30,019 nucleotides of DNA from Methanocorpusculum sp. (GTDB lineage Archaea > Halobacteriota > Methanomicrobia > Methanomicrobiales > Methanocorpusculaceae). This document shows, one piece after another, positions 23,075-30,019 of this stretch. A program made the translations under genes and the position numbers. The notes below the pieces were generated by a model. The model had not been told where the DNA came from. It saw only the letters and a list, made by a program, of their open reading frames with translations, and did not search any database. How positions within the stretch are numbered: the first letter of the stretch is position 1; the number at the start of each line of letters is the position of its first letter. The stretch is taken from the NCBI GenBank assembly GCA_029987245.1, contig DALTWG010000014.1:1-30019 (forward strand). Direction: 5' to 3'.

Positions 23075-24291
23075 GCAAGCATCCTCCGTGTCTTAAGATA
23101 AGACATTTTCGAAAGCTGCTCCTTGGTATAAATGCTGGTCTTGCCTTCGGTCGTTACCGCAACTCTGTCTGTGCAGGAAAGACACGGGTCCACCGAGGCG
23201 ACCACAATCGGGATGTCTGCCAGCTGGACGCCTTTTAAAATCACCGGCCAGACATGGAGATTGCTGTAGGAGGAAGCCTTTACCTTCCAGGCAACGGGCG
23301 CCTCTGCATTGTCGAGTGCGACATAATGCAGCGCCTCTCCGCGGGGTGCCTCATGGCGGCCCACGGCTTCGCCGGAGGCCTTTTTGCAGAGATTCAGGAT
23401 TTTTGCGACCTTCTCCTCATAGAGCACCGGTCCGGCCGGCATATTTGCAAGACAGGTCTCGATGATTTCAATCGACTGCGCAACCTCGAAGATACGGGTG
23501 ACAATTCTGTCATACGTGTCCCCGTCCGCCTCTTTTCCATATGCCTGCGGCAGGACTGGCTTAATATCCAGGTCGCCGTAGGCGCAGTAGGGATAATCGA
23601 CGCGCAAATCCGCCGGCAGGCCCGAGGCGCGCGCCGTCGGGCCGACCGTCGAATACGCCGCCGCCGTTTCGCGAGTTAATATACCGGTGCCTTTGCAGCG
23701 GGCTTTGATTACCGCGTCTTCAAGGAAAAGTTTCTGCAGTTTGCCGAACAAATCCTTGTAGGTGTCAAGGCATTTGCGGATTTTGGGAATCATATCATCG
23801 GTGATATCGCGGCGCACACCGCCAATCTGGATAATATCATAATTTACCCTGTTTCCGGTGATTAACTCAATGCAGTCAAGAGCATCTTCGCGCACGCGCC
23901 AGGCAAGGTAGAACAGGGAATCGAATCCCAGTTCATGCGCCGCAACGCCGGCCCAGAGCAAATGCGACTGAATCCGCTCGAATTCGGCGATGATTGTCCT
24001 GACATAATCGGCACGTTCCGGCGCATTGATTTCTGCTATCTGCTCGACGGCGCGGGCAAAGCACAGCGAATGCGTAACCCCGCAGATACCGCAGATTCTG
24101 TCGGTTAAATGCACAATCTGCACCGGATTTCTCTGCAGACCCATCCACTCAATGCCGCGGTGGGTGCATCCCGGCGTGAAATCGGCGCTGATTACCTCTT
24201 CGCCGACGACGGTGAGCTCAATGTGCACCGGCTCTTTTAATGCCGGGTGAATCGGCCCTACCGGGACTTTATATGGGGCATATCCGGCCAT
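23071..24291 (-). CDS. mbhL: Mbh subunit L, [NiFe] hydrogenase large subunit
   Basis: The 406-residue catalytic subunit keeps both nickel-binding motifs: RICGICGVTHS with Cys67 and Cys70, and DPCLSCTDR with Cys370 and Cys373. These are needed for H2 chemistry and separate a true hydrogenase from the related sulfane reductases (Mbs/Mbx) and complex I subunits, which lack them. About 33 residues follow the last cysteine. It starts right after mbhK with AGGAGG upstream. It should produce or oxidise H2 coupled to ferredoxin, with ion transport by the membrane arm. Confidence 0.96.
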   Translation of the reverse strand: MAGYAPYKVPVGPIHPALKEPVHIELTVVGEEVISADFTPGCTHRGIEWMGLQRNPVQIVHLTDRICGICGVTHSLCFARAVEQIAEINAPERADYVRTIIAEFERIQSHLLWAGVAAHELGFDSLFYLAWRVREDALDCIELITGNRVNYDIIQIGGVRRDITDDMIPKIRKCLDTYKDLFGKLQKLFLEDAVIKARCKGTGILTRETAAAYSTVGPTARASGLPADLRVDYPYCAYGDLDIKPVLPQAYGKEADGDTYDRIVTRIFEVAQSIEIIETCLANMPAGPVLYEEKVAKILNLCKKASGEAVGRHEAPRGEALHYVALDNAEAPVAWKVKASSYSNLHVWPVILKGVQLADIPIVVASVDPCLSCTDRVAVTTEGKTSIYTKEQLSKMSYLKTRRMLA

Positions 24292-24945
24292 TTATGCGCC
24301 CTCCTCTTTTTTCGCCGCATCCGCAGGAGCGGGCGCCGCTTCGGCAACCGGAGCCGGTTTCGGCTCCGGTGCCGGAATCGGCGCCGGCGGCCTGTTTTCC
24401 GGACGGCCGCATGCCCAGAGATTTTTCACCATGGTATCGGGAATGCGCTTTTCGTCTTTTCTCAGCGGATAGACGTCATTTGGGAAATCCGCCGGCAGGA
24501 AGAAGTTGTGCTCTGCAGGCGCCAGACCTTCGATGGTGATACCTAAGTACTCGGTCTTTTCCCGCTCGGTAAACGCCGTCCCCTCCATTAAATCGGTAAT
24601 CGTCGGCAGAACCGGGTTTGCTTTTGGTAAATCCAGCGAGAAGATAACCATGGTCTCCGAGTCCTCAACGCCGCCGTAAAGGGAGAAATTGTACTGGACT
24701 CTGAGATTTTTGTCTTTTGCGCCCTTATCGTAGCCTGAAATACAGGAAAGATGCGGATAGGAAATTTTCATCAGCGATTCCGCCGCCTTATGCACAGCGG
24801 CGGCTGAAATTGTAATCCAGACATTTCTGTTCTCCTTTTTCTTCACGCCTTCCGTGCGTATCTGAATCCGGGACTCGAGCATATCCCTGCCGAGTTCTTT
24901 TGAAATGAACTCGACAATCTGCTCCGGGGTTAAACATTCACTCAT
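24292..24945 (-). CDS. mbhK: Mbh subunit K, NuoC/EchD-like
   Basis: The protein is 217 residues from the ATG at 24945, which has AGGAGG seven bases upstream and overlaps mbhJ by four bases; the longer frame to 25044 lies inside mbhJ. The NuoC-like domain ends with the conserved PLRKDEKRIP. After about residue 180 comes an unusual tail rich in Ala, Pro and Glu (PAPIPAPEPKPAPVAEAAP) ending KKEEGA, likely disordered. MbhK is a structural subunit that contacts MbhL and the proximal cluster subunit. Confidence 0.92.
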   Translation of the reverse strand: MSECLTPEQIVEFISKELGRDMLESRIQIRTEGVKKKENRNVWITISAAAVHKAAESLMKISYPHLSCISGYDKGAKDKNLRVQYNFSLYGGVEDSETMVIFSLDLPKANPVLPTITDLMEGTAFTEREKTEYLGITIEGLAPAEHNFFLPADFPNDVYPLRKDEKRIPDTMVKNLWACGRPENRPPAPIPAPEPKPAPVAEAAPAPADAAKKEEGA

Positions 24946-25385
24946 TTTTCCGCCTCCTTTTCTGCAGCCGCCGCCTGCAGCCGCTCTAATTTTGCAATCG
25001 CCGTTACCACACCGTTGATAATCGCCTCCGGCCGCGGGGCGCATCCCGGCACATAGACGTCCACCGGAATAATCTGGTCTACAGGACCTGCGAGGTTGTA
25101 CGAGGTGGAAAAGACCCCGCCTGACTGCGCGCAGGTGCCGATTGCCATGACTACCTTCGGCGAGGGCATCTGCGCGTAGACGCGGCGAAGCCGGTCCGCC
25201 ATCTGGGAGGTTACCGGTCCAGTTACCAGCAAAACGTCTGCGTGGCGCGGAGAACCGACCAGTTTCACGCCGAAACGCTCGGGGTCATATCGCGGCGTAA
25301 TGGTAGCCACAATTTCGATATCGCAGCCGTTGCAGGAACCTGCGTTAAAGTGGAATACCCACAGGGATTTGTTCAGTGCGTTCAT
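24942..25385 (-). CDS. mbhJ: Mbh subunit J, NuoB-like small hydrogenase subunit
   Basis: The 147-residue protein is the small hydrogenase subunit that holds the proximal [4Fe-4S] cluster next to the NiFe site. Ligands are Cys18 and Cys21 (GSCNGCDIE), Cys85 (GTCAQSGG) and Cys115 (YVPGCAPRPE). The last motif is the family hallmark. It overlaps mbhI and mbhK by four bases each. Length and motifs match EchC and MbhJ. Confidence 0.95.
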   Translation of the reverse strand: MNALNKSLWVFHFNAGSCNGCDIEIVATITPRYDPERFGVKLVGSPRHADVLLVTGPVTSQMADRLRRVYAQMPSPKVVMAIGTCAQSGGVFSTSYNLAGPVDQIIPVDVYVPGCAPRPEAIINGVVTAIAKLERLQAAAAEKEAEK

Positions 25386-25720
25386 AGAAGAATCACCACC
25401 ACGAATACAATAACCAGTCCTATAAGGAACCAGCCCACATAGTCATTTAAGATACCGGTGTGCAATGGCACCAGTCTGTCATAGTAGCCTTTCAGCGCGT
25501 GCGTGAAGCCGTAGTAGAGGTTTCCGCCGCGGACGTGACCTTCCGCCGCTTTTGGCTCGTCGTTACCTGAAAGATACGGTTTGGTCTGTTCTGACTCCTT
25601 TTCATAATCTTTCCTGCCGCACCGGAGAATGAGCCAGGAAAGAAGCAGGGCGACTGCAATTACAATCAGCCAGATGAGCGGATTCCAGAATCCGAACCCG
25701 GTGTTTAGTACTAAACTCAT
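25382..25720 (-). CDS. mbhI: Mbh subunit I, small membrane subunit
   Basis: The 112-residue protein has one helix near residues 12-32 and one at the C-terminus (94-112), joined by a polar loop with YYGFTHALKGYYDRLVPLHTG. In P. furiosus MbhI lies between the antiporter subunits and the hydrogenase module and links them. I assign it by position between mbhH and mbhJ, by its two-helix layout and by the loop sequence. Both neighbours overlap it by ATGA. Confidence 0.85.
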   Translation of the reverse strand: MSLVLNTGFGFWNPLIWLIVIAVALLLSWLILRCGRKDYEKESEQTKPYLSGNDEPKAAEGHVRGGNLYYGFTHALKGYYDRLVPLHTGILNDYVGWFLIGLVIVFVVVILL

Positions 25721-27285
25721 AATCCCCCTCCAAATACTGCAGATATATACGATGTTGTGTCAATCAGGGCATTTGCCGCCGGACTTACCACTGTGTCAAG
25801 GAAGAAGTCCGGGAAGAGTCCCAGGCCGATGACAAATATTGTCAGAATGACCATTGCTGCAATCATTAATTTCGGCGCCTCTTTTACTTCGGCATACTCG
25901 TCCTGTTTCGGTCCGAGGAAGAGCGAGTGGAACACTTTCATGAAGGATGCAAGGGTTAAGATACTGACCACCATTGCGATGATTGAAAGAACCGGGCTGA
26001 ATGCAAATACGGATTCATATAACATCAGTTTGCTTGCAAATCCGTTGAACGGCGGAATGCCGGCGATGGCGAATGCTCCAATGAGGAAGAAGACCGCGGT
26101 CCATTTCATGTTGTGACCAAGGCCGCCCATTTTGTTCAGGCTCCATACGCCGGTCCGAAGAATCACTGCGCCGACTGCAAGGAACAGCAGTCCCTTGTAC
26201 ATTGCATGGTTAAAGATATGGAAGATACCTCCTTCCAATGCCGTGACACCGAAGGCGTCCAGTGCCCCGGTGTCGCCCAGGACTGCAACGCAGACGCCGA
26301 CGCCTAAAAGCATGTAGCCGGTCTGGGAGACCGCGTGATAGGCAAGCAGGCGTTTTACGTCTTTTTGCGGCAGTGCCATGGTAACGCCGATGACCATTGA
26401 AAGAAGACCGAGGATAATAATAACCCAGCCCACCGTCAGGGTGTTAAATACGCCGTTATAGACGGTAAATAAGATTCTGAATATGCCGTAGAGGCCGGCC
26501 TGGCTTGCAACAATCATCAGGGCGGTTGCGCCTGAGGGCGCAACCGAGTAGGCGTCCGGCGTTGCAAAGTGGAACGGGACGGAACCCGCCTTCATTGCAA
26601 GCGAGCAGATGAATAAGACCAGTGCGGTGATTGTCAGGGCATTGGGGGCAATCTGGCTTGCAATGACTGCCATGTTGAGTGAGTTATACTGGGAATAGAG
26701 AATGCCGATACCGAATAAGACCATCAGACCGCCGATAGTGTTTACAATCGCGTATTTTATGGCGCCTTCGACTGCAATGCCGCCTTTTCTGTGGTATGCC
26801 ACCATTGCCGCGGCGGAAAGCGAGTTGATTTCCAGGAAGACAAAGAAGTTGAACAGGTCGCCCGTTGCAACCATGCCGAAGATTCCCGTCGTTAAGAGCA
26901 GGAACAGGGCAAAGAATTCCGGTTTGCCGGAGCGGGTCTTCTGGGATGCGATTAAATAAAGCGCCGCAGAAACACTCACTACAGCCGCAGAAAGCAGCAT
27001 AAAGGCGCCGAATGCATCAATGGTGAATAAGATGCGTATCGGAATTCCGGCCGAATCTGCGACCGCTGTCGCCCCTGCCGGAAGACCGAAGGTATAGACA
27101 ATTATGCCGCCGGTAAGCACTTTTACCGCGGTCGCGACCGCGGTCGCCGCCGCGGCAAACACGGCAAGAACAATCCACGGTTTCATCAGTTTCGGCAGGA
27201 ATCTGCCGAACAGGGGCGTCAGGAATGCGCCAAAGAGCGGCACGGCGATAAGCAGTGCCGGCAGGTTGTCTAAAATGAAGCTCAT
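25717..27285 (-). CDS. mbhH: Mbh subunit H, MrpD/NuoN-type antiporter subunit
   Basis: The 522-residue protein has about 14 membrane helices of the proton-translocating antiporter family (Mrp D, NuoL/M/N). Typical stretches are FFVFLEINSLSAAAMVAYH (glutamate of the channel), LICSLAMKAGSVPFHFATPDAY with its lysine, and LAYHAVSQTGYMLLG. It is the largest ion-pumping subunit of the membrane arm. A 20-bp palindrome at 27125-27144 lies inside the gene and follows from an Ala-Thr-Ala-Val repeat. The frame overlaps mbhG and mbhI by four bases. Confidence 0.95.
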   Translation of the reverse strand: MSFILDNLPALLIAVPLFGAFLTPLFGRFLPKLMKPWIVLAVFAAAATAVATAVKVLTGGIIVYTFGLPAGATAVADSAGIPIRILFTIDAFGAFMLLSAAVVSVSAALYLIASQKTRSGKPEFFALFLLLTTGIFGMVATGDLFNFFVFLEINSLSAAAMVAYHRKGGIAVEGAIKYAIVNTIGGLMVLFGIGILYSQYNSLNMAVIASQIAPNALTITALVLFICSLAMKAGSVPFHFATPDAYSVAPSGATALMIVASQAGLYGIFRILFTVYNGVFNTLTVGWVIIILGLLSMVIGVTMALPQKDVKRLLAYHAVSQTGYMLLGVGVCVAVLGDTGALDAFGVTALEGGIFHIFNHAMYKGLLFLAVGAVILRTGVWSLNKMGGLGHNMKWTAVFFLIGAFAIAGIPPFNGFASKLMLYESVFAFSPVLSIIAMVVSILTLASFMKVFHSLFLGPKQDEYAEVKEAPKLMIAAMVILTIFVIGLGLFPDFFLDTVVSPAANALIDTTSYISAVFGGGL

Positions 27286-27623
27286 TTCTTCAGCCTCCGC
27301 ATTTTATCCGACTGCAGCGTGCCGTATTTCTTGTAAATAACCATGATAAAGGATAAGAGCAGTGCTGTTGTTGCAACACCGATAACGATGTTGGTGAGCG
27401 TCAGTGCCTGGACCGTTGGCAAAACCATGGCGTCCGTCGGCGCATTTACCCAGATTGGGGCAATGCCGCCTTCGCGGTAGCCAAGCGATACGAGGAACAG
27501 GTTCACGGCGCCTTCAATGATGCCCAACCCCATGACCATTTTAATCATGTTCTTCTTCAAAAGAACAATTGCAAATCCGACGCCGATAAGCAAAGCGACG
27601 GCGATTAAGGGTATTGCCATCAT
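27282..27623 (-). CDS. mbhG: Mbh subunit G, MrpC/NuoK-like
   Basis: The 113-residue, three-helix protein has the MrpC pattern: GFAIVLLKKNMIKMVMGLGIIEGAVNLFLVSLGY and PTVQALTLTNIVIGVATTALLLSF. The conserved glutamate of the first segment and the TLTNIVIG motif are kept. It forms part of the ion path in the antiporter module. The C-terminus is basic. Start and stop overlap the neighbours by ATGA. Confidence 0.93.
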   Translation of the reverse strand: MMAIPLIAVALLIGVGFAIVLLKKNMIKMVMGLGIIEGAVNLFLVSLGYREGGIAPIWVNAPTDAMVLPTVQALTLTNIVIGVATTALLLSFIMVIYKKYGTLQSDKMRRLKK

Positions 27624-28177
27624 TTCTCCGCCCTCCGCTGTTTTTTGCCTTTTTTCGCCGTGCGGGCCGCGGCAGCCGCCGCCGCTGCTGCAGCGGCGTC
27701 GTCTTCTGCCTGTGTTGTTTCGCGCAGGCCTTTAAACATATAGAGGATGATAACCGACATTGCGCCGAATACCTCGATACCTACTGCAAAGTTCAGAACC
27801 GGAATCATGCCGCCGGTCCAGAGGTCGCCGACTGTGCTTCCTGCTGCAAGGAAATTGCCAAACAGCCCGCCGCTTCCGGCAAGCCAGTTGACTAAAAGGC
27901 CTCCGCCGCAGACGGCTGCCGCAATCGCGGTGCAGATGAATAAAATTAGTCCCGCGGATTCAATGAGCTTGATGTTTTTGACCTCGGGGAGCATTTCTTC
28001 TCCATCATGGAGTGCAAATGCCGCGACAAGCAGGGCCACACCGGTTGCCGCAACAGCCCCGCCCTGGAATCCTCCGCCGGGCGATAAATGACCGTGCATT
28101 ACTACATAGAAGCCGAATATGATGATGAAAGGAACAAGCAGTCTTGCTGCTGTTTTTGCTATTAATCCGGAAGACAT
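27620..28177 (-). CDS. mbhF: Mbh subunit F, MrpB/MnhB-like
   Basis: The 185-residue protein has an MnhB domain with IIFGFYVVMHGHLSPGGGFQ, the signature of MrpB C-terminal parts and MbhF, and about four helices. After residue 155 it carries a tail with a run of eleven alanines followed by a basic segment ending KKQRRAEK, which I do not associate with MrpB proteins. The start shares one base with the mbhE stop (TAATG). Confidence 0.92.
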   Translation of the reverse strand: MSSGLIAKTAARLLVPFIIIFGFYVVMHGHLSPGGGFQGGAVAATGVALLVAAFALHDGEEMLPEVKNIKLIESAGLILFICTAIAAAVCGGGLLVNWLAGSGGLFGNFLAAGSTVGDLWTGGMIPVLNFAVGIEVFGAMSVIILYMFKGLRETTQAEDDAAAAAAAAAAARTAKKGKKQRRAEK

Positions 28178-28473
28178 TACTTAATCCTCCTGAAAAGCAT
28201 CACTATGCCAAGTACCGCAACAAACAGAACCGTGGCTTCGCCAAGCGTATCAAAACCACGGTAATCGAAGACGATAGCAGTAACCGCGTTGGCAGAGCCT
28301 GTCTCCTCCTGCGTGTTTGCATTGTAATGGTCATCTGTTGTCGAAGACCGGGGTTCGCCAAACGTAAGCCCGAATGCCGGCAGGAGCACAATAAGGAATA
28401 CGGCGACAATCAGTATAATGGCAAGGGGTTTTGCAATGGACACCGAGTCTTTTGTTTTATCCATTTTATCCAT
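28177..28473 (-). CDS. mbhE: Mbh subunit E, MrpB N-terminal-like
   Basis: The 98-residue protein has two helices around a polar loop. Its motif AIVFDYRGFDTLGEATVLF is diagnostic for the N-terminal half of MrpB/MbhE. In Mrp systems this part is fused to the MrpA C-terminus, whereas in Mbh it is separate. The start is the ATG at 28473 in a TAATG overlap with mbhD; an ATG nine bases later is possible. Confidence 0.92.
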   Translation of the reverse strand: MDKMDKTKDSVSIAKPLAIILIVAVFLIVLLPAFGLTFGEPRSSTTDDHYNANTQEETGSANAVTAIVFDYRGFDTLGEATVLFVAVLGIVMLFRRIK

Positions 28474-28733
28474 TATTCATCGCCCTCCGTGCGTTTCGTG
28501 CCTTTAATTGCAATCAGCAGAATGGCGGTCGAAAGCCCTGCGCCGATGGATGCTTCTGCTATTGCTACATCGGGTGCCTGCAGGATGAAAAATTCCAGCG
28601 CCATCAGGAAACTGAACGCCGCAAAGGAAATGGCGGCCGCTATCATGTCTTTGAGCCAGAATACGGCGGCGGCTGTCACCACAGCTGCTGCAAGAAATGC
28701 AATATGCAGCACGACTAAGAGTATGTCCATCAT
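28473..28733 (-). CDS. mbhD: Mbh subunit D, MrpA C-terminal-like (DUF4040)
   Basis: The 86-residue protein has three helices and the DUF4040 motif FFILQAPDVAIAEASIGAG, which corresponds to a helix of the MrpA C-terminus. It overlaps mbhC by ATGA and mbhE by TAATG. With MbhE it makes up the part of the membrane arm that in bacteria belongs to MrpA. Confidence 0.92.
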   Translation of the reverse strand: MMDILLVVLHIAFLAAAVVTAAAVFWLKDMIAAAISFAAFSFLMALEFFILQAPDVAIAEASIGAGLSTAILLIAIKGTKRTEGDE

Positions 28734-29083
28734 GGCTTATCCTCCTCAAGTGTGTCCACCGCCGCCCCTTCGGGCTTTAAGCCGGATTTATGGGCCGAGC
28801 GCGCGATAACATGCGTCGACGTAGTCGACGCGATGAATACAAGCAGCGCCGCAAAGGCGATATGGAATATAAAGCTGAAATAGCCGCCGTTTGAGGCGGT
28901 TTCGCCTACGGCATACACAATGGCGCCGGCTGCTGCAAAGAGAAATCCGAGCCCGCCGACAAGACCGGCAGCATGGGTTCTGGTATAGAAGTCCGGGAAG
29001 CGGAACAGCCCTATTACGCCGAGAAGACAAAATACTGCGGAAAGCGCCAGGAGAATCAGTACTGCAATTTCAATGCCGGTCAT
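28730..29083 (-). CDS. mbhC: Mbh subunit C, MrpG-like
   Basis: The 117-residue protein has three helices and the MrpG/PhaG pattern: LLGVIGLFRFPDFYTRTHAAG, then a second helix pair and STTSTHVIARSAHKSG. It lies in the small-subunit cap of the antiporter module with MbhA and MbhB. Its acidic C-terminal tail ends LEEDKP. It overlaps both neighbours by four bases. Confidence 0.93.
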   Translation of the reverse strand: MTGIEIAVLILLALSAVFCLLGVIGLFRFPDFYTRTHAAGLVGGLGFLFAAAGAIVYAVGETASNGGYFSFIFHIAFAALLVFIASTTSTHVIARSAHKSGLKPEGAAVDTLEEDKP

Positions 29084-29343
29084 TTCAGATCACCCGCGAG
29101 ATATTTTGCAACATACATTGTTCCGACAAAGGAGATGATTGCATAAATGACGGCAACATCGACAAATATCGGCTGTGCGAAGGCAATCGACAGCAAAATC
29201 ATGCCGATGACTACTAAAATGTTAATCACATCCAGGGCAAGCATTCTGTCCGGATTGGTTTTTGCCGTCAGAAGGCGGATAATGCATACAATAATCAGCA
29301 CGGCAAAGAAAACCGCGCCGCCGATGAAAATTTCTTCCATCAT
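29080..29343 (-). CDS. mbhB: Mbh subunit B, MrpF-like
   Basis: This three-helix protein is 87 residues from the ATG at 29343. It has the MrpF pattern IIVCIIRLLTAKTNPDRMLALDVIN. I chose the ATG that overlaps the mbhA stop as ATGA, with AAGGTGA just upstream; the frame itself stays open seven codons further. The acidic residue in the central helix (ALDVIN) is conserved in the family and matters for ion transport in bacterial Mrp. Confidence 0.93.
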   Translation of the reverse strand: MMEEIFIGGAVFFAVLIIVCIIRLLTAKTNPDRMLALDVINILVVIGMILLSIAFAQPIFVDVAVIYAIISFVGTMYVAKYLAGDLK

Positions 29344-29879
29344 TGCGTCACCTTCTTCAGCCATTTGGCAAGACTGATTTTTGCAAAGACTTTGTCTTCG
29401 GCGACAATCTTTTCAGGGTTTTCGCCGGCGTCAAGGGCGTGAACATACAAAGACCGGTCTTTTTCATCGCAGTCAACTACAATCGTTCCCGGCTGGTAGG
29501 TAATGGTTGCGGAAAGCAGCAGTGTGCCGGCATTGTTTTTCATCGGTGCGACTACTTTGAAAAGCGCCGGGCGGATGTTTCTGCCGGTTATCACCGACCA
29601 TGCGACCTTACAGTTTGCAATTACAAATTCCACGAGGAATAAGGGGATGTAGACAATCGCAAACAGCCAGCGTCTCGGGTTAAAGAAGCGTGCGGCCGAG
29701 TCCGGTATAATTTTGCGGCATAAAAAGCCGGTAAGAACGGCAAGCACAACTCCGGTGACAAGTTCCGGCACAGACCAGAGCAGTACGGTGCTTGATTCAA
29801 TTGCCGAACCGGCGGATAAAACGAGATATGCGATAAAGGCAGCTAAAGCTCCCATACATCCTGCAGCGAGCCTGCTCAT
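29340..29879 (-). CDS. mbhA: Mbh subunit A, MrpE-like
   Basis: The 179-residue protein has about two to three N-terminal helices, then the MrpE motif FLVEFVIANCKVAWSVITG and PALFKVVAPMKNNAGTLLLS. A cytoplasmic domain follows with TYQPGTIVVDCDE and LYVHALD. It is the first subunit of the Mbh operon in the P. furiosus order. GGTGA lies upstream of the ATG at 29879. A 19-codon ORF overlaps this start by four bases. Confidence 0.93.
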   Translation of the reverse strand: MSRLAAGCMGALAAFIAYLVLSAGSAIESSTVLLWSVPELVTGVVLAVLTGFLCRKIIPDSAARFFNPRRWLFAIVYIPLFLVEFVIANCKVAWSVITGRNIRPALFKVVAPMKNNAGTLLLSATITYQPGTIVVDCDEKDRSLYVHALDAGENPEKIVAEDKVFAKISLAKWLKKVTQ

Positions 29880-29935
29880 ATGTCGTCACCCATGGTCCAG
29901 TAATGAATGAGTGTTTTTTTGCGGTACAGATACAT
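29876..29935 (-). CDS. 19-codon leader ORF overlapping mbhA start
   Basis: ATG at 29935 opens a 19-residue frame (MYLYRKKTLIHYWTMGDDI) whose TGA overlaps the mbhA ATG as ATGA, the arrangement used by most genes of this operon. AGAAAGGA lies seven bases before its ATG. The peptide is basic and aromatic and matches nothing I recognise. It may be a leader peptide that couples translation to mbhA, or chance; the short length makes this uncertain. Confidence 0.35.
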   Translation of the reverse strand: MYLYRKKTLIHYWTMGDDI

Positions 29936-30019
29936 AGTTTGTTCCTTTCTCTTCGTTTATAGAGAGATAAGTTAATTATATGAGTTACATGTTTATAAAG
30001 GGGTAGGATAGCCTATGGG
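29936..30019 (-). promoter_or_regulatory. mbh operon promoter region
   Basis: On the minus strand a TATA-like CATATAATTAAC (about 29972-29983) lies about 40 bases before the leader ORF ATG. A second one, TCTATAAACG (about 29956-29965), is closer. Either would give a short leader containing the AAAGGA ribosome site. No further gene is visible to the window edge. Confidence 0.4.

Noticed and set aside
24946..25044. Longer mbhK start at 25044
   Set aside because: It lies inside mbhJ; the ATG at 24945 has a perfect AGGAGG and the operon's usual four-base overlap.
27125..27144. Perfect 20-bp palindrome ACCGCGGTCGCGACCGCGGT
   Set aside because: Lies inside mbhH and follows from a repeated Ala-Thr-Ala-Val coding stretch with high GC; no sign of a regulatory role.
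28813..28831. Inverted repeat GCGTCGAC-GTA-GTCGACGC
   Set aside because: Within the mbhC coding sequence for SSTT-like residues (ASTTSTHV); probably a coding coincidence.
1..30019. CRISPR array, insertion sequence or prophage
   Set aside because: No spaced identical repeats, transposase, integrase or phage structural gene is visible on either strand.

Overview
The window looks like chromosomal DNA of a hydrogenotrophic methanogenic archaeon, most likely a member of the Methanomicrobiales (Methanocorpusculum-like; this is inference from gene content, not a database match). Supporting signs are a 14-gene membrane-bound [NiFe] hydrogenase (Mbh) operon, archaeal-style TATA boxes and short leaders, a tRNA-Phe without encoded CCA, T-rich terminators, and a gyrB-gyrA pair, which is usual in Euryarchaeota of the methanomicrobial branch.

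Left part (1-9.2 kb): the 3' end of a truncated gene, a 13-bp triple tandem repeat, then a plus-strand operon of a membrane-anchored SpoIIE-type phosphatase fused to an anti-sigma-type kinase domain, a STAS anti-sigma-antagonist protein and an Sfp-type phosphopantetheinyl transferase. hisS follows on the minus strand, convergent with that operon. Divergent from hisS is gyrB-gyrA plus a small membrane protein, all overlapping.

Middle part (9.2-21.6 kb, accessory in character): a minus-strand acyl-CoA/acyl-acid ligase plus patatin-like lipase operon with a palindrome at its promoter; a decayed cupin gene; a small lipoprotein gene with a probable frameshift near its 3' end; a minus-strand nitrogenase-like operon (NifH-like, NifD-like, NifK-like) with a 52-residue rubredoxin gene just upstream; an AcpS-type phosphopantetheinyl transferase; a DHH phosphoesterase; tRNA-Phe(GAA); and a plus-strand operon of substrate-binding lipoprotein, SAM methyltransferase, FecCD-type permease and an ABC ATPase with a histidine-rich N-terminus. 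The nitrogenase-like operon keeps the Fe-protein nucleotide and cluster residues and three cluster cysteines on each of the D-like and K-like subunits. No cofactor-assembly genes (nifB, nifE, nifN) occur here, and there are two different component-1 subunits, unlike CfbCD of F430 synthesis. I propose that the H/D/K-like enzyme and the transporter/methyltransferase operon, possibly with rubredoxin, form an uncharacterised reductase system acting on an imported metal complex or tetrapyrrole. That link rests on proximity and needs comparative tests.

Right part (21.6-29.9 kb): a tightly overlapping minus-strand operon in the order mbhABCDEFGHIJKLMN. It combines an Mrp-type Na+/H+ antiporter module with a [NiFe]-hydrogenase module and ends in a hairpin/T-tract terminator over the last stop codon. 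It probably couples Na+ or H+ flow to H2-dependent ferredoxin reduction. A 19-codon ORF with its own ribosome binding site precedes mbhA and overlaps its start.
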